Notes: generated from the sequence alone by a model not told the origin. Counted from the stretch's first letter, positions 16,562-25,364 are shown. The stretch: 37,438 nucleotides of DNA from a virus (IMGVR_UViG_3300017728_000037:1-37438); one strand, 5' to 3'. Numbers and translations: made by a program.

Positions 16562-16867
16562 ATGGTAGCCACCGATCAAGAAAACGAACAACTAGGCCTT
16601 ATGCAAGCCATCTTTTCTAAGATGAGCGATAAAGATAAGGCCAAGCTGCAAGGCATGGGTCAGGCGGCGGCAGGGTACAACGCAAACGCAATGAGTAACC
16701 AAATGGCGCCTGTTCAGTTTGGTGGCGGGCTGTTGCAAATGCTGCCAGCTCCTCAGATGCAGTACGGGCAGGGCATGATGGGTAACGTAAGGCCTCAACA
16801 GGGTCCAGTTGAGCGAGACGCTGAATTTGTGCAGGCAATGAAAGCATTACTGGGGTTTAATCAATGA
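16562..16867 (+). CDS. Unknown Met/Gln-rich protein in internal-protein operon (101 aa)
   Basis: I do not recognise it. The N-terminal half is charged and helical (LMQAIFSKMSDKDKAKLQGM). The rest is Met/Gln/Gly-rich and ends with ERDAEFVQAMKALLGF. AAGGA at 16550-16554 is the ribosome binding site, and the end overlaps the next gene by four bases (ATGA). Composition and position match the neighbouring internal virion proteins. Confidence 0.65.
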   Translation: MVATDQENEQLGLMQAIFSKMSDKDKAKLQGMGQAAAGYNANAMSNQMAPVQFGGGLLQMLPAPQMQYGQGMMGNVRPQQGPVERDAEFVQAMKALLGFNQ

Positions 16868-17982
16868 CACCTGAAGAACGCAGAATGATGATGGAGCTGG
16901 AGCGCATCCAGCAAGCTCGCGCGGCAGCTAATACTCCGCAAGCAGTTGCGGCACAAGATCAATTCATGGCCGCACGACAGCAAGCTATGCAGCCACTTCC
17001 GGCTGTAGGCCCGGCGCCCGGTAGCAGGCCACCTAACCCATTTGTAAGCGGCTTGTCGCAACTTAGTCGTAAAGCTATGGATTACTTGGGAGACCCCGCG
17101 TCCCGAGCAAGATTGGCGGCCGGCTTACAGTCTATGACATTACGCCCTAACCAGCAGCTTATCCAAAGCCAGCTAAAGCGCGCCGGCAACATACAAGCTT
17201 CACGCCAACAAGCACAGCAAGCGAACATGACTGCCGAGTATTTGCGTAGCCAAGGCCGCAATGATCTGGCGACCATTATTGAAGCCAACCCGAGCATGGC
17301 TAACGATATTCTTGCGCAACTATTTACCACGCGAGATACGTTTGCCACTAAGGGCTTTGCACCACAAGTCGACCCACAAACTGGTCAGCTCTACGGCGTA
17401 CAGTACGATCCTAACACTGGTGAATATACCCGTGTCGATGTGGAAGGGGCTGTCGGTGAGACGCCTTCTCAGGTTTTGTCGAGAGAAAAAGAAACAGATC
17501 TTGAGATTATGGACCGCGAGCGTGCGATGAAAGCGGGCCAAGAAGCATTTGTTGCGGCTGAAAGATCAACTGGGACAATTGACACCCTCAACCGCGCACT
17601 CGACTCATTAGCGGCAGGCGGTGAGTCAGGATTTATACAGTCTTATTTGCCGTCATTTAATGCAGCAACGACGACACTGCGGCAGGCTGCCACTGAGATG
17701 GGTATCGATCTAATTCAAAGCGCGACCTTTGGTGCATTGAGTGAGTCAGAGTTAAAACTCGCTTTGTCTAGCACTATTGACTTAAACCTGCCACCGGCAG
17801 AGTTGCGTCAGTTACTGCGAGATAAGATACGCGTCCAAAAGATATTGCGGGACGAGTTGATGAAGAAGGCGCGAGAGCTTAGCGGCGGAAGGGTGAAGTA
17901 CAGCGATCACATTCAGCGATATCAAATGGAGGGCGGTGCTGAGCCCACTGGCGTAATACAAGTCAGACCAGAGGATTTGTAA
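16864..17982 (+). CDS. Putative internal virion protein (372 aa)
   Basis: A largely alpha-helical protein begins MTPEERRMMMELERIQQARA. It has Ala/Gln-rich helices through residue 150 and a more structured second half (LSREKETDLEIMDRERAMKA, SATFGALSESELKLALSSTI, LPPAELRQLLRDKIRVQKIL). The latter resembles the C-terminal region of phage internal or DNA-transfer proteins. No enzymatic motif is seen. ATGA coupling to the upstream gene and TAATG coupling to the next place it in the ejection-protein set. Confidence 0.6.
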   Translation: MTPEERRMMMELERIQQARAAANTPQAVAAQDQFMAARQQAMQPLPAVGPAPGSRPPNPFVSGLSQLSRKAMDYLGDPASRARLAAGLQSMTLRPNQQLIQSQLKRAGNIQASRQQAQQANMTAEYLRSQGRNDLATIIEANPSMANDILAQLFTTRDTFATKGFAPQVDPQTGQLYGVQYDPNTGEYTRVDVEGAVGETPSQVLSREKETDLEIMDRERAMKAGQEAFVAAERSTGTIDTLNRALDSLAAGGESGFIQSYLPSFNAATTTLRQAATEMGIDLIQSATFGALSESELKLALSSTIDLNLPPAELRQLLRDKIRVQKILRDELMKKARELSGGRVKYSDHIQRYQMEGGAEPTGVIQVRPEDL

Positions 17983-19934
17983 TGATCAGAATGGGACCAG
18001 ACGGAAAGCAGTATAATTTTCCTGAAGACACTACCGAGCAACAAATACAAAGCTACTTTGCTCGGATGTCACCAGCGCAGGCTGTAACGCCTGTTGAGAT
18101 GCAAAAAACGCGATCTTTTATGCAGGGGCTGACTTTTGGTTTCGGTGAAGAGATTGAGGCTGCGGCCAGATCAGCTCTTGGTGCCGTGGGCTTGAGCGAG
18201 GACGACCGTAACTACGAGCAAATACGTGATGAGTTACGTCAAAAGCTGGCCGATTATCAGGCAAAGTATCCTGCGGCGGCTATTACAGCAGAATTAGCTG
18301 GTGCAATTATTCCCGGGCTATTAACGATGGGCACGGGAATGGTGGCTAGTGCAGGGCTTACAGGCGCTCGTGTAGCACCAACTGCCGGTAGGGTTGCACT
18401 GATTGGCGCAGGAGAGGGTGGTCTTGCGGCCGCGGGTTATAGCGAAAGAGAGGGCGTGCGCAGATTGCAAGACGTGCCCGGCGGCGCTACTGCTGGTGCG
18501 GTTTTTAGCGGTACATTAGCTAAGCTCGGCGAAGGGTTCAAAATGTTTGCCTCGCGCGCTCTTGGTGAGCGACCTGCCACGCGGGTTCAGGCTGAGTTGC
18601 AACGATTACAAGAAGGCACTGGCAAGACAACGGACGAAATTGTTGCTGACTTGCTTGAGGGGCGTTTGATGTCAGAGAACAGGGAGCTTATGGCTACCCT
18701 GAGAGCCTACAAGTCTCAGCTTGGAGAGGCGGGTGCTGAGATTACCCAGAGATTGCCACAGCGTGCCGCAGAGACGCGAGAGACAGCTGTTGCTGGCTTG
18801 CAAGCTGGATTAACTCCAAGAATGGGCGATCGTAATGTTATGCGCGCAATGCAGGCCACCGATGACGAGCTGCTTGATTTAGAGCGCGAAGGATATCGAG
18901 CTGCGTTCGATACCGTGCCAGAAGTAACTCCAGAAATCGCAGAAAACCTGCAAGGTATATTGCAACGGTTTGGGCCGGCTAGAGCCGAGGTTCAACAAAT
19001 TTACTCAGAAAGCGATAAGCTTGTACCTCTTTTCCGAACAGACGAGGCAGGAGCGATTGCTTTAACTCGCATGCCAACCTTAGAGGACGCTGAAATTATC
19101 CGTAGGGCATTACGCGACGAGGCCAGCGGATTGTATCAGGCCGGTAAAGGCACTCGCGCAGAAGGCTTTGCATCAGCAGAGAGCGCGTTAAAGTCTCAGT
19201 TAGATCAAAGTTACACTGGGCTGGAGCAGGTTCGTAACTTAGCGCGAACGCGTCGCTTAGTTAGAGATCAGTTTGAAGAAGGCAGGAAGTCTTTAAGTAA
19301 GGACGCTGACGAGGTAGAGATTGTGTTCGGTCGGCTGCAAGAGTCTTCGCCAGAGGCGGCAGATGCTTACCGAGCTGGAGTAATGGCGGCAATCAACAAT
19401 AGGCTTCGCAGGTCTCCACAACTTATGGGCAGGCTTGCAGACCCTGACAGGCAAGAAGGCTCAATCCTACGAGCTGTTTTCCCAGAAGACCAGATAGAAG
19501 ATGTGGCTCGGCGGTTAGATATTGCTGGCCGAGCTAAAGAAACAGAGCAGCAGGTATTGTTTGGCAGCCAAACTGCGCCGCAACAAGCCGCGGCCGCACA
19601 AATTGGCACAAGAACATCAGCAGAGGATATTTTGCGGATGAGCCAAGGTGATATTTTTGCTATGACACAGCAGGCAGGAAGGCTGATTGCACAGGCGGCT
19701 CCTAATTTAAATGACAAAGAGCGCATGCAAGTGGTTGAGGCTTTAATGTCACAAGACCCTGATCTTGTGCGTCGTGCGCTTACGGACCGGGACGCGCTAG
19801 GCAAGTTATACGATAGGACCGCGCAGGTTATGAATACATTGGGCTTCGCAGGTCGCGGCGCGGCAGTGCAGCAAATAGCGCCAGAATTTGGTCGCCCAAC
19901 AGGTGGCTTGCTTAACTTCGGAGAACAGCGATGA
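17982..19934 (+). CDS. Large internal virion / DNA-ejection protein (650 aa)
   Basis: The N-terminal GPDGKQYNFPEDTTEQQIQS is a short module common on phage internal proteins. A hydrophobic, Gly/Ala-rich block follows (residues about 95-150: AAITAELAGAIIPGLLTMGTG and neighbours), and then long charged helices to the end. A hydrophobic segment within a mainly helical protein suits a component of a trans-envelope ejection channel, like T7 gp15/gp16 or P22 gp16/gp20. No transglycosylase motif could be identified. The end overlaps the portal start by four bases. Confidence 0.65.
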   Translation: MIRMGPDGKQYNFPEDTTEQQIQSYFARMSPAQAVTPVEMQKTRSFMQGLTFGFGEEIEAAARSALGAVGLSEDDRNYEQIRDELRQKLADYQAKYPAAAITAELAGAIIPGLLTMGTGMVASAGLTGARVAPTAGRVALIGAGEGGLAAAGYSEREGVRRLQDVPGGATAGAVFSGTLAKLGEGFKMFASRALGERPATRVQAELQRLQEGTGKTTDEIVADLLEGRLMSENRELMATLRAYKSQLGEAGAEITQRLPQRAAETRETAVAGLQAGLTPRMGDRNVMRAMQATDDELLDLEREGYRAAFDTVPEVTPEIAENLQGILQRFGPARAEVQQIYSESDKLVPLFRTDEAGAIALTRMPTLEDAEIIRRALRDEASGLYQAGKGTRAEGFASAESALKSQLDQSYTGLEQVRNLARTRRLVRDQFEEGRKSLSKDADEVEIVFGRLQESSPEAADAYRAGVMAAINNRLRRSPQLMGRLADPDRQEGSILRAVFPEDQIEDVARRLDIAGRAKETEQQVLFGSQTAPQQAAAAQIGTRTSAEDILRMSQGDIFAMTQQAGRLIAQAAPNLNDKERMQVVEALMSQDPDLVRRALTDRDALGKLYDRTAQVMNTLGFAGRGAAVQQIAPEFGRPTGGLLNFGEQR

Positions 19935-22027
19935 GCCTAAAACCAATGACAGACTTAGAAATTGAAGGCATCGCACGTGACGCTGTGAAAGACGCTGTAG
20001 ATTTCTGTGAATCTGAGATAGCCGAAGATCGTATTAAAGCCCAGCGCTACTTTGATGGAGAGGTCGATATCGGTGAGGAAGACGGCCGGTCTAGAGTTGT
20101 TGCCACAAAGGTCCGGGATACCATCCGCGCTATTAAGCCTTCTTTGATGCGTGTATTTCTAAATACTGATAAGCCTGTTGAGTATGTTCCACGTGGAACA
20201 GAAGACGTTGTCATGGCAGAGCAGGCTACCAAATACATGCACTACCAATTCAATGAGTCAAACGGTTATCGAGTGCTAAATGATGCAATACACGATGCGC
20301 TGGTTAAAAAGGTTGGGGTCGTCAAAGTTTATTACGACACTTACCAAGAGCAGGAAATATTTGACTTCCAAGACCTCAATGACATGGAGTTCACTCTTCT
20401 TGTTAATGAAGAAGATGTGGAGGTTATCAAGCATACGACTAAGATGGTCATGGAGGTTGATCAAACGGGCATGGAGGTCGAAGCTCCACGCCATGACCTT
20501 AAGCTTGCGCGCACGGTCGATCGCGGCAAGATGTGCATTGAAAGCGTACCTCCAGAAGAGTTTTTTATCGATCGCAACTCTCGCTCAATCGATGACTATT
20601 ACTGCGTGGCACATCGCACGGAAATGCGTGTTGGTGACTTGGTCGCTATGGGTTACGACTTTGAGCAAGTTAAAGATTTAGGTGGGCTAGAGCACTCTGA
20701 TACCTTTTCTGAGGTAGAAGAGTTTGAGCGACGAGGTTATGAGTCGGATTACGCAGAAGATGATGTGCAAGATCCTTCCATGCGCTTAGTGGCGGTAACT
20801 GAGGCGTATATGAAGATCGACGTCGATGGCACTGGCGTGGCACAGATGTACAAAATGTTCTTAGGCGGCAACCGATACAAGCTTTTAGACTACGAGCCCT
20901 GCTCTTATCTGCCGTTTGCTGTGTTTGAGGTTGATCCAGAGCCACACACGTTTTACGGCCGCTCTGTGGCGGACCTTATACTCAATGATCAAGACGCAGC
21001 GACGGCCATGCTACGCGGCGTGCTAGATAACGTAGCGCTTACAAACAACCCAAGAATTGAAATAGTAGATGGCGCAGTTAATGTTGACGATATCTTAAAC
21101 AACGAGATCGGCGGGATTATTCGCGTAAAGCAAGCCGGGGCGGTAAACGCTCAAGCTATTCCGTTTGTAGCCGGTCAAACTCTTTCTGCACTGCAATACT
21201 TTGATCAGCAGGTAGAGGACAAGACAGGCGTCACAAAGGCGTCTACGGGCTTATCCCCTGATAGCCTACAGGCTACGACTGCAACGGCCGTACAGGCGAC
21301 TGTACAAGCTCAGGCGGCACAAATTGAGGTTATGGCACGTAACCTTGCAGAGGGTGGTATGCGTCAAATGTTTAAGTTGATGCTTAAGTGCATGGTTGAG
21401 AACGTCGACGAAGAGCAAATGATGCGACTGCAAGGTGAGAGCTACACCCCGGTAGACCCTCGATCGTGGAATGCCAGCATGGACGTCTCTATCAACGTTG
21501 GGCTTGGCACTGGGCGTGAAGACCAAAAGATCGCGGTGTTGAATCAAGCGCTGCAAACCCAAATCCAAATTTTCCAAACCTATGGCCCGGGCAACGGCAT
21601 GGTGTCGTTAACAAACATCCGCAACACCCTATCTGACATTTTAGCAATCAACGGCGTACGTAATTCCGACCGTTATTTTGCGCCGATGGACCCGATGATA
21701 GAGCAGCAAATGATGATGCAGCAACAGCAAGCGCAACAAGGTCAGCAGCAACAAGACCCGAACGCGGCCTACTTGCAGGCGGAACAAATCAAAGCGCAAG
21801 CTAAGATGCAAACTGACCAATTAAAGCTACAGCTTGAAGCACAAAAAGCTATCGCCGAAGACGACCGTAAGCGCGACGAGATGGACCAAGACCTCTTGTT
21901 ATCTGCGGCAGAGATCATAGGTAAGTATGGTACAGCGGTAGACGTGGAAAGAATCAAGCAACTGCAGAATGAGCCAAGATATCCGCAAGCACAGCCAACA
22001 CAAGCTGCGGTGGGTAGCACATTTTGA
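19931..22027 (+). CDS. Portal protein, P22-like (698 aa)
   Basis: Key family features are DGEVDIGEEDGRSRVVATKV, then RDTIRAIKPSLMRVF, VPRGTEDV followed by QATKYMHYQFNESNGYR, PPEEFFIDRNSRSIDD, and later DNVALTNNPRIEIVDG and TGLSPDSLQATTATAV. These match the P22/SU10 type of portal, which forms the dodecameric DNA gate. Length is close to P22 gp1. Residues about 595-665 form a Gln-rich coiled coil matching the C-terminal barrel. The gene starts in an ATGA overlap and carries an exact parS-like palindrome at 20185-20200. Confidence 0.92.
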   Translation: MSLKPMTDLEIEGIARDAVKDAVDFCESEIAEDRIKAQRYFDGEVDIGEEDGRSRVVATKVRDTIRAIKPSLMRVFLNTDKPVEYVPRGTEDVVMAEQATKYMHYQFNESNGYRVLNDAIHDALVKKVGVVKVYYDTYQEQEIFDFQDLNDMEFTLLVNEEDVEVIKHTTKMVMEVDQTGMEVEAPRHDLKLARTVDRGKMCIESVPPEEFFIDRNSRSIDDYYCVAHRTEMRVGDLVAMGYDFEQVKDLGGLEHSDTFSEVEEFERRGYESDYAEDDVQDPSMRLVAVTEAYMKIDVDGTGVAQMYKMFLGGNRYKLLDYEPCSYLPFAVFEVDPEPHTFYGRSVADLILNDQDAATAMLRGVLDNVALTNNPRIEIVDGAVNVDDILNNEIGGIIRVKQAGAVNAQAIPFVAGQTLSALQYFDQQVEDKTGVTKASTGLSPDSLQATTATAVQATVQAQAAQIEVMARNLAEGGMRQMFKLMLKCMVENVDEEQMMRLQGESYTPVDPRSWNASMDVSINVGLGTGREDQKIAVLNQALQTQIQIFQTYGPGNGMVSLTNIRNTLSDILAINGVRNSDRYFAPMDPMIEQQMMMQQQQAQQGQQQQDPNAAYLQAEQIKAQAKMQTDQLKLQLEAQKAIAEDDRKRDEMDQDLLLSAAEIIGKYGTAVDVERIKQLQNEPRYPQAQPTQAAVGSTF
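20185..20200. promoter_or_regulatory. Perfect 16-bp parS-type palindrome TGTTCCACGTGGAACA
   Basis: The site is a perfect inverted repeat and equals the chromosomal parS sequence recognised by host ParB in many Gram-negative bacteria. It lies inside the portal coding sequence over codons for V-P-R-G-T. The PRG residues are conserved in portals, so coincidence is possible. I see no ParB gene in the phage. A second, imperfect copy is at 29059-29074. Confidence 0.55.
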
Positions 22028-22287
22028 ACATTAAAGACCGTGCATCGCACGTCAAAAGACTAAAGCAAGACGAGTCTTTTAACGCGTTGGTCACAGAAAT
22101 TAGAGAAGACGCAGCCAACGTCTTCTTAAACCCGCACTCTTCATACGAAGACCGGGAGGAGGCCCATCACATAGTGAGGGCGTTAGCGAAGATCGAAGAT
22201 CGCATGGCAGTCATCTTGACGGATGAGGCGATGTTCGACAAACAGCAGCAGCGAGGATCAGCACCGTGGAAACGACTGACGAAGTAA
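22024..22287 (+). CDS. Unknown protein between portal and scaffold (87 aa, TTG start)
   Basis: A charged, helical protein runs from MNIKDRASHVKRLKQDESFN through EIREDAANVFLNPHSSYEDR to HHIVRALAKIEDRMAVIL. I cannot name a family with certainty. Small helical proteins in this location are frequent in podoviruses. The start is TTG in a TTGA overlap with the portal stop, and its end overlaps the scaffold start by 22 bases, so it is surely co-translated with head genes. Confidence 0.65.
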   Translation: MNIKDRASHVKRLKQDESFNALVTEIREDAANVFLNPHSSYEDREEAHHIVRALAKIEDRMAVILTDEAMFDKQQQRGSAPWKRLTK

Positions 22288-23228
22288 AGTTCGATGGAAG
22301 CATCGAGTCGGCAATAAGCCAACTGATAAAACCCGAAACTGAAGAGCAACCCGAAGAGGCCGTTGAGGTCGAAGAGGACTTAGAAGAAGAGGGGCAGGAG
22401 GAGTATGAGCCAGAGCAGGATGACGAGGTAGAAGAGGACTACGAAGAGGACGCTGAGGAAGAAGCCGATTCTGAGGAACCCGAAACATTTACTGTCAAGG
22501 TAGACGGTATAGAGCAACGGGTCACCCTAGAGGATCTCAAGCAAGGATACAGCGGTCAGCAATATGTCCAGCAGGGAATGCAGCAGGTTGCCGAAATGCG
22601 TAAGCAATTCGAGCAGATTGCCGGTGATTTCCTGAATGAGCGCGAGCAAGCGAAAGCTATTTTTGCCCAAGTGCAAAACATGCAAATACCGTCAGCCCCT
22701 GTGCCACCCAACGTAGAACTAGCCGAGACTGACCCATTCCGGTACTCAGCAGAAAAGGCAAAGTACGATGTGGCGGCTAATGAATATCAGCAGAAAATCG
22801 CTGAAGTTCAACAGGCGCTAGCAGGCAACTCTGAAGCAGAGCAGCAGGCTAGGAACGCTTATTTACAAAGAGAGATGGATACGCTGAGACAGGTAATTCC
22901 TGACTTTGCGGACCCCGAGAAGGCGCAAACCCTTCGTAACAATATGCTATCGGTTAGCCAAGAGACTTACGGGTTCGACCCGCAGGAAATCGCAGCAATT
23001 ACTGATCACCGTGTACTCCGGGTACTGCACGATGCCATCCAGTTTAGGGCGGCAAAAGGCGGCAAGGAACAGGCGATTAAGAAAGCTAAGGCCAAACCTA
23101 AGCGTACTGTTAAGCCGGGAGCAAAGAAGACAGCGTCAAATCAAAACTCTGAAAGACAAGCTAGATCGAAACTAAAACGCTCAGGCAGCATCCAAGATGC
23201 GATGAGCTTAATCCTTAATGAGAGGTAA
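22266..23228 (+). CDS. Capsid scaffolding protein (320 aa, GTG start)
   Basis: Residues about 24-77 are an extreme Glu/Asp run. They are followed by a conserved segment TFTVKVDGIEQRVTLEDLKQ, then GYSGQQYVQQGMQQVAEMRK, typical of phage scaffolding proteins just upstream of the major capsid gene. A basic, Lys-rich C-terminal stretch (KKAKAKPKRTVKPGAKK) is expected to contact the capsid protein during procapsid assembly. GTG is used as start, overlapping the previous gene by 22 bases. Confidence 0.85.
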   Translation: METTDEVKFDGSIESAISQLIKPETEEQPEEAVEVEEDLEEEGQEEYEPEQDDEVEEDYEEDAEEEADSEEPETFTVKVDGIEQRVTLEDLKQGYSGQQYVQQGMQQVAEMRKQFEQIAGDFLNEREQAKAIFAQVQNMQIPSAPVPPNVELAETDPFRYSAEKAKYDVAANEYQQKIAEVQQALAGNSEAEQQARNAYLQREMDTLRQVIPDFADPEKAQTLRNNMLSVSQETYGFDPQEIAAITDHRVLRVLHDAIQFRAAKGGKEQAIKKAKAKPKRTVKPGAKKTASNQNSERQARSKLKRSGSIQDAMSLILNER

Positions 23229-23233
23229 TTATC

Positions 23234-24181
23234 ATGGCACAGCCAACCAACACCTTTGACAGCTATGATGCTGTCGGCATCCGGGAAGACTTAGAGGATG
23301 TCATCTATGACATTTCTCCTGAGGAGACTCCCTTTTACACTTCATGTGCAAAGCTGAAAGCAGCTAACACCTTCCACGAATGGCAGACAGATGCACTTCG
23401 CTCTTCAGCAGCTAACGCTCACATTGAAGGCGATGCAACCGTTGCTAATGCTCGCACGGCGACGACTCGTCATGGCAACTACACACAAATCTTCAAGAAC
23501 GCTACTGTCGTTCCAGATACTGATGAAGGTTTGAACAAGGCAGGTCGAGCAGCGGAAATTTCGTACCAAATGCTCAAGACAGCCAAAGAGCAAAAGCTCG
23601 ATATCGAGAAGGCGCTTTTTGACAACAATGCACGCGTAGCTGGCAGTTCAACTGCGGCTCGTGAGCTTGCTGGAGCACCTGCATGGCTTATTACCAACAC
23701 TTCGTTTGGTAGTGGCGGCGCAGATGCCAATGGCACTGGATCGAATGCCCGTACAGACGGCACTCAGGCTGCTTTCTCTCAAGCTCGTTTTGACAGCGTA
23801 ATGCAGTCAATTTGGGAGCAAGGTGGTAACCCTGACTCTGTCTATCTGTCAGCTTTCCAGATGAACGTAGCTCTTGGCTTTGCTGGTAACAACAACCAGC
23901 GTTCAACTGTTAAGGCAGAAGACGAGCGTGTAATCAAGCACATGGATGTCTACGTTACTCCTTGGGGTACAGTAGAGTTCATTCCTTCTCGTGAGAACCG
24001 TTCGCGTGACGTCTTCATTATGCAAGACGATATGTGGGCTGTTGGTGTTCTTCGTCCAACTAAGAACATCGCACTTGCGAAGACTGGTGATGCGACTACA
24101 CGTCAGGTGACTACTGAGCTAACCCTCATTTGTAAGAATGAGAAGGCTTCAGGCATGATCGCTGACTGCACAACTTCTTAA
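23234..24181 (+). CDS. Major capsid protein, SU10 type (315 aa)
   Basis: The sequence NTFDSYDAVGIREDLEDVIY, then DISPEETPFYTSCAKLKA, and further on EISYQMLKTAKEQKLDIEKA, then APAWLITNTSFGSGG and DVYVTPWGTVEFIPSRENR, matches the HK97-fold major head protein of SU10-like phages. It lies directly after the scaffold gene with a good ribosome binding site (GAGAGG at 23220-23225). It is followed at once by a strong terminator, as expected for the most abundant late product. Confidence 0.93.
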   Translation: MAQPTNTFDSYDAVGIREDLEDVIYDISPEETPFYTSCAKLKAANTFHEWQTDALRSSAANAHIEGDATVANARTATTRHGNYTQIFKNATVVPDTDEGLNKAGRAAEISYQMLKTAKEQKLDIEKALFDNNARVAGSSTAARELAGAPAWLITNTSFGSGGADANGTGSNARTDGTQAAFSQARFDSVMQSIWEQGGNPDSVYLSAFQMNVALGFAGNNNQRSTVKAEDERVIKHMDVYVTPWGTVEFIPSRENRSRDVFIMQDDMWAVGVLRPTKNIALAKTGDATTRQVTTELTLICKNEKASGMIADCTTS

Positions 24182-24195
24182 TCGAAGTGACATAT

Positions 24196-24219
24196 AGGGG
24201 GCTTCGGCCCCCTCTTTTT
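24196..24219 (+). terminator. Intrinsic terminator after the major capsid gene
   Basis: AGGGGGC (24196-24202), loop TTCG, GCCCCCT (24207-24213), then CTTTTT. This is a 7-bp GC-rich stem with the stable TTCG tetraloop and a U-tract. It should reduce read-through from head genes into the downstream exported-protein and lysis genes. Confidence 0.92.
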
Positions 24220-24230
24220 GGAGATTGAGT

Positions 24231-24431
24231 ATGTATAAGGTAACTATCGGTGCGCTGTTCATTGACGGCAAGAAGCATGTCCGAGGCGACATGGTAGATT
24301 TATCAGCAGAAAAAGCGGCAGCTTATAGCAATAACTTAGAGCCATGCGAAGCGCCTAAAGCAAAAGCAAAGCCTAGGGCAAAAGCTAAAGCAACTCCGCG
24401 AAAGAAGAAGGCATCTACAAGTGAAGGTTAA
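24231..24431 (+). CDS. Small protein with histone-like Lys/Ala tail (66 aa)
   Basis: The N-terminal half, YKVTIGALFIDGKKHVRGDM then VDLSAEKAAAY, resembles small beta-domain head-proximal proteins of phages. The C-terminal third is a Lys/Ala/Pro-rich tail (PKAKAKPRAKAKATPRKKKA) like histone H1. DNA contact or virion decoration is plausible but inferred. The ATG at 24231 is preferred over an upstream in-frame TTG because GGAGA at 24220-24224 is correctly spaced for it. Confidence 0.7.
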   Translation: MYKVTIGALFIDGKKHVRGDMVDLSAEKAAAYSNNLEPCEAPKAKAKPRAKAKATPRKKKASTSEG

Positions 24432-24708
24432 AGAGAATTTCCGCAACAATCACGACGGCACTTTTACCGTTGAGAAGCAGTTCGATAACACGCCGTATTT
24501 AGAGCGCACTCAAATGTTGCGATCTATGGGCGCAGGTAAGCTCCCAGAGTCATGGTGTGTCGGCTCTATTCCTATGCACTTGTTAGCGCAGTGGATGAAG
24601 GAAGAGAATGTGGCTTGGGATGATCGTGACGGTCGAAGTAAGCTCATTATGCGCAAGCTAAACGATCCTGACTTTAAGAAGCTACGCATTGTCGAAGGCA
24701 AAGTCTAA
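24421..24708 (+). CDS. Unknown conserved-type protein after capsid gene (95 aa, GTG start)
   Basis: The pattern HDGTFTVEKQFDNTPYLERT, then MLRSMGAGKLPESWCVGSIP, MHLLAQWMKEENVAWDDRDG and MRKLNDPDFKKLRI, is one I know from small proteins next to capsid genes of aquatic podoviruses. No function has been assigned to my knowledge. It has a GTG start overlapping the previous gene by 11 bases. A minor head or assembly role is inferred from location. Confidence 0.7.
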   Translation: MKVKENFRNNHDGTFTVEKQFDNTPYLERTQMLRSMGAGKLPESWCVGSIPMHLLAQWMKEENVAWDDRDGRSKLIMRKLNDPDFKKLRIVEGKV

Positions 24709-24904
24709 AAAGGCTCTCAAGGCAAAAATAAATGCTCTTAATCAACAGATCGAGGTGTTAATTAAGGATAGGGACGCGTTACTGCGGCTGTACATAGGAG
24801 ATGTTAATGAAATCATTATTGATGCTGAGTACACCGTTGTTGATGTTGATGGCCCTCAGCCTAAACGCACAAGAACCAATCGTAACCGAATCGACCACAA
24901 ATAG
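24689..24904 (+). CDS. Unknown small charged protein (71 aa, TTG start)
   Basis: It has an N-terminal Lys-rich coiled coil (ALKAKINALNQQIEVLIKDR), then EIIIDAEYTVVDVDGPQPKR and a basic end. It overlaps the preceding gene by 20 bases and the following exported-protein gene by 98 bases. The start is TTG. I do not recognise a family. Moderate confidence comes from the coiled-coil character and lack of a better frame in this stretch. Confidence 0.5.
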   Translation: MSKAKSKKALKAKINALNQQIEVLIKDRDALLRLYIGDVNEIIIDAEYTVVDVDGPQPKRTRTNRNRIDHK

Positions 24905-25364
24905 TACGGTTACAACAAATGGCAAGATGGAGACTGTGGTAAAGACGCCACCTCCATCTGCTATTTCTCCTCAGATAATTTCCGGCGGTAATTCAGACCT
25001 ATGCACGGTCGGTGTGGCCGGGGCCGTTCAGACACAGATCCTTGGTATATCAATGGGCACGACCCTAACTGAGGAAAACTGTGTCACCTTGAAGCGGGCT
25101 AAAACCTTATATGATATGGGAATGAAGGTGGCTGCCGTCAGCACCATGTGCTCTGGGTCAGAGCAGGTCTTCAACGCCATGATGAACGCAGGTACTCCGT
25201 GCCCTTACAAGGGACTAATCGGTGACGAGGCAAAGGCTGCGTGGGAGGCGGATACATTAGTTGCTGCTGTAACTGTGAGCGAGGAAACAGGTGAATCGAA
25301 TGACGATACTACCAAGGGCGCTAGCGCTGTTGCTGGCGTTCTGGGCCTCTTACTCTTGCTCTGA
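24807..25364 (+). CDS. Exported protein 1: signal peptide plus hydrophobic C-terminal tail (185 aa)
   Basis: The start MKSLLMLSTPLLMLMALSLN followed by AQEPIV is a clear Sec signal peptide with probable cleavage after LNA. The mature part has a pair of spaced Cys (SDLCTVG, EENCVTL, STMCSGS, TPCPYKG; four in total, possibly two disulphides) and AVQTQILGISMGTTL. It ends in a Leu-rich hydrophobic tail (AVAGVLGLLLLL) with no basic residues after it. ATG 24807 is chosen because AGGAG at 24796-24800 is 6 bases away, while the ATG at 24801 abuts it. First of five consecutive exported proteins; function unknown. Confidence 0.75.
   Translation: MKSLLMLSTPLLMLMALSLNAQEPIVTESTTNSTVTTNGKMETVVKTPPPSAISPQIISGGNSDLCTVGVAGAVQTQILGISMGTTLTEENCVTLKRAKTLYDMGMKVAAVSTMCSGSEQVFNAMMNAGTPCPYKGLIGDEAKAAWEADTLVAAVTVSEETGESNDDTTKGASAVAGVLGLLLLL

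Noticed and set aside
19367-19804. 145-residue minus-strand frame opposite the large internal protein
   Set aside because: Shadow of a helical Ala/Arg-rich gene; composition and lack of ribosome binding site argue against it.
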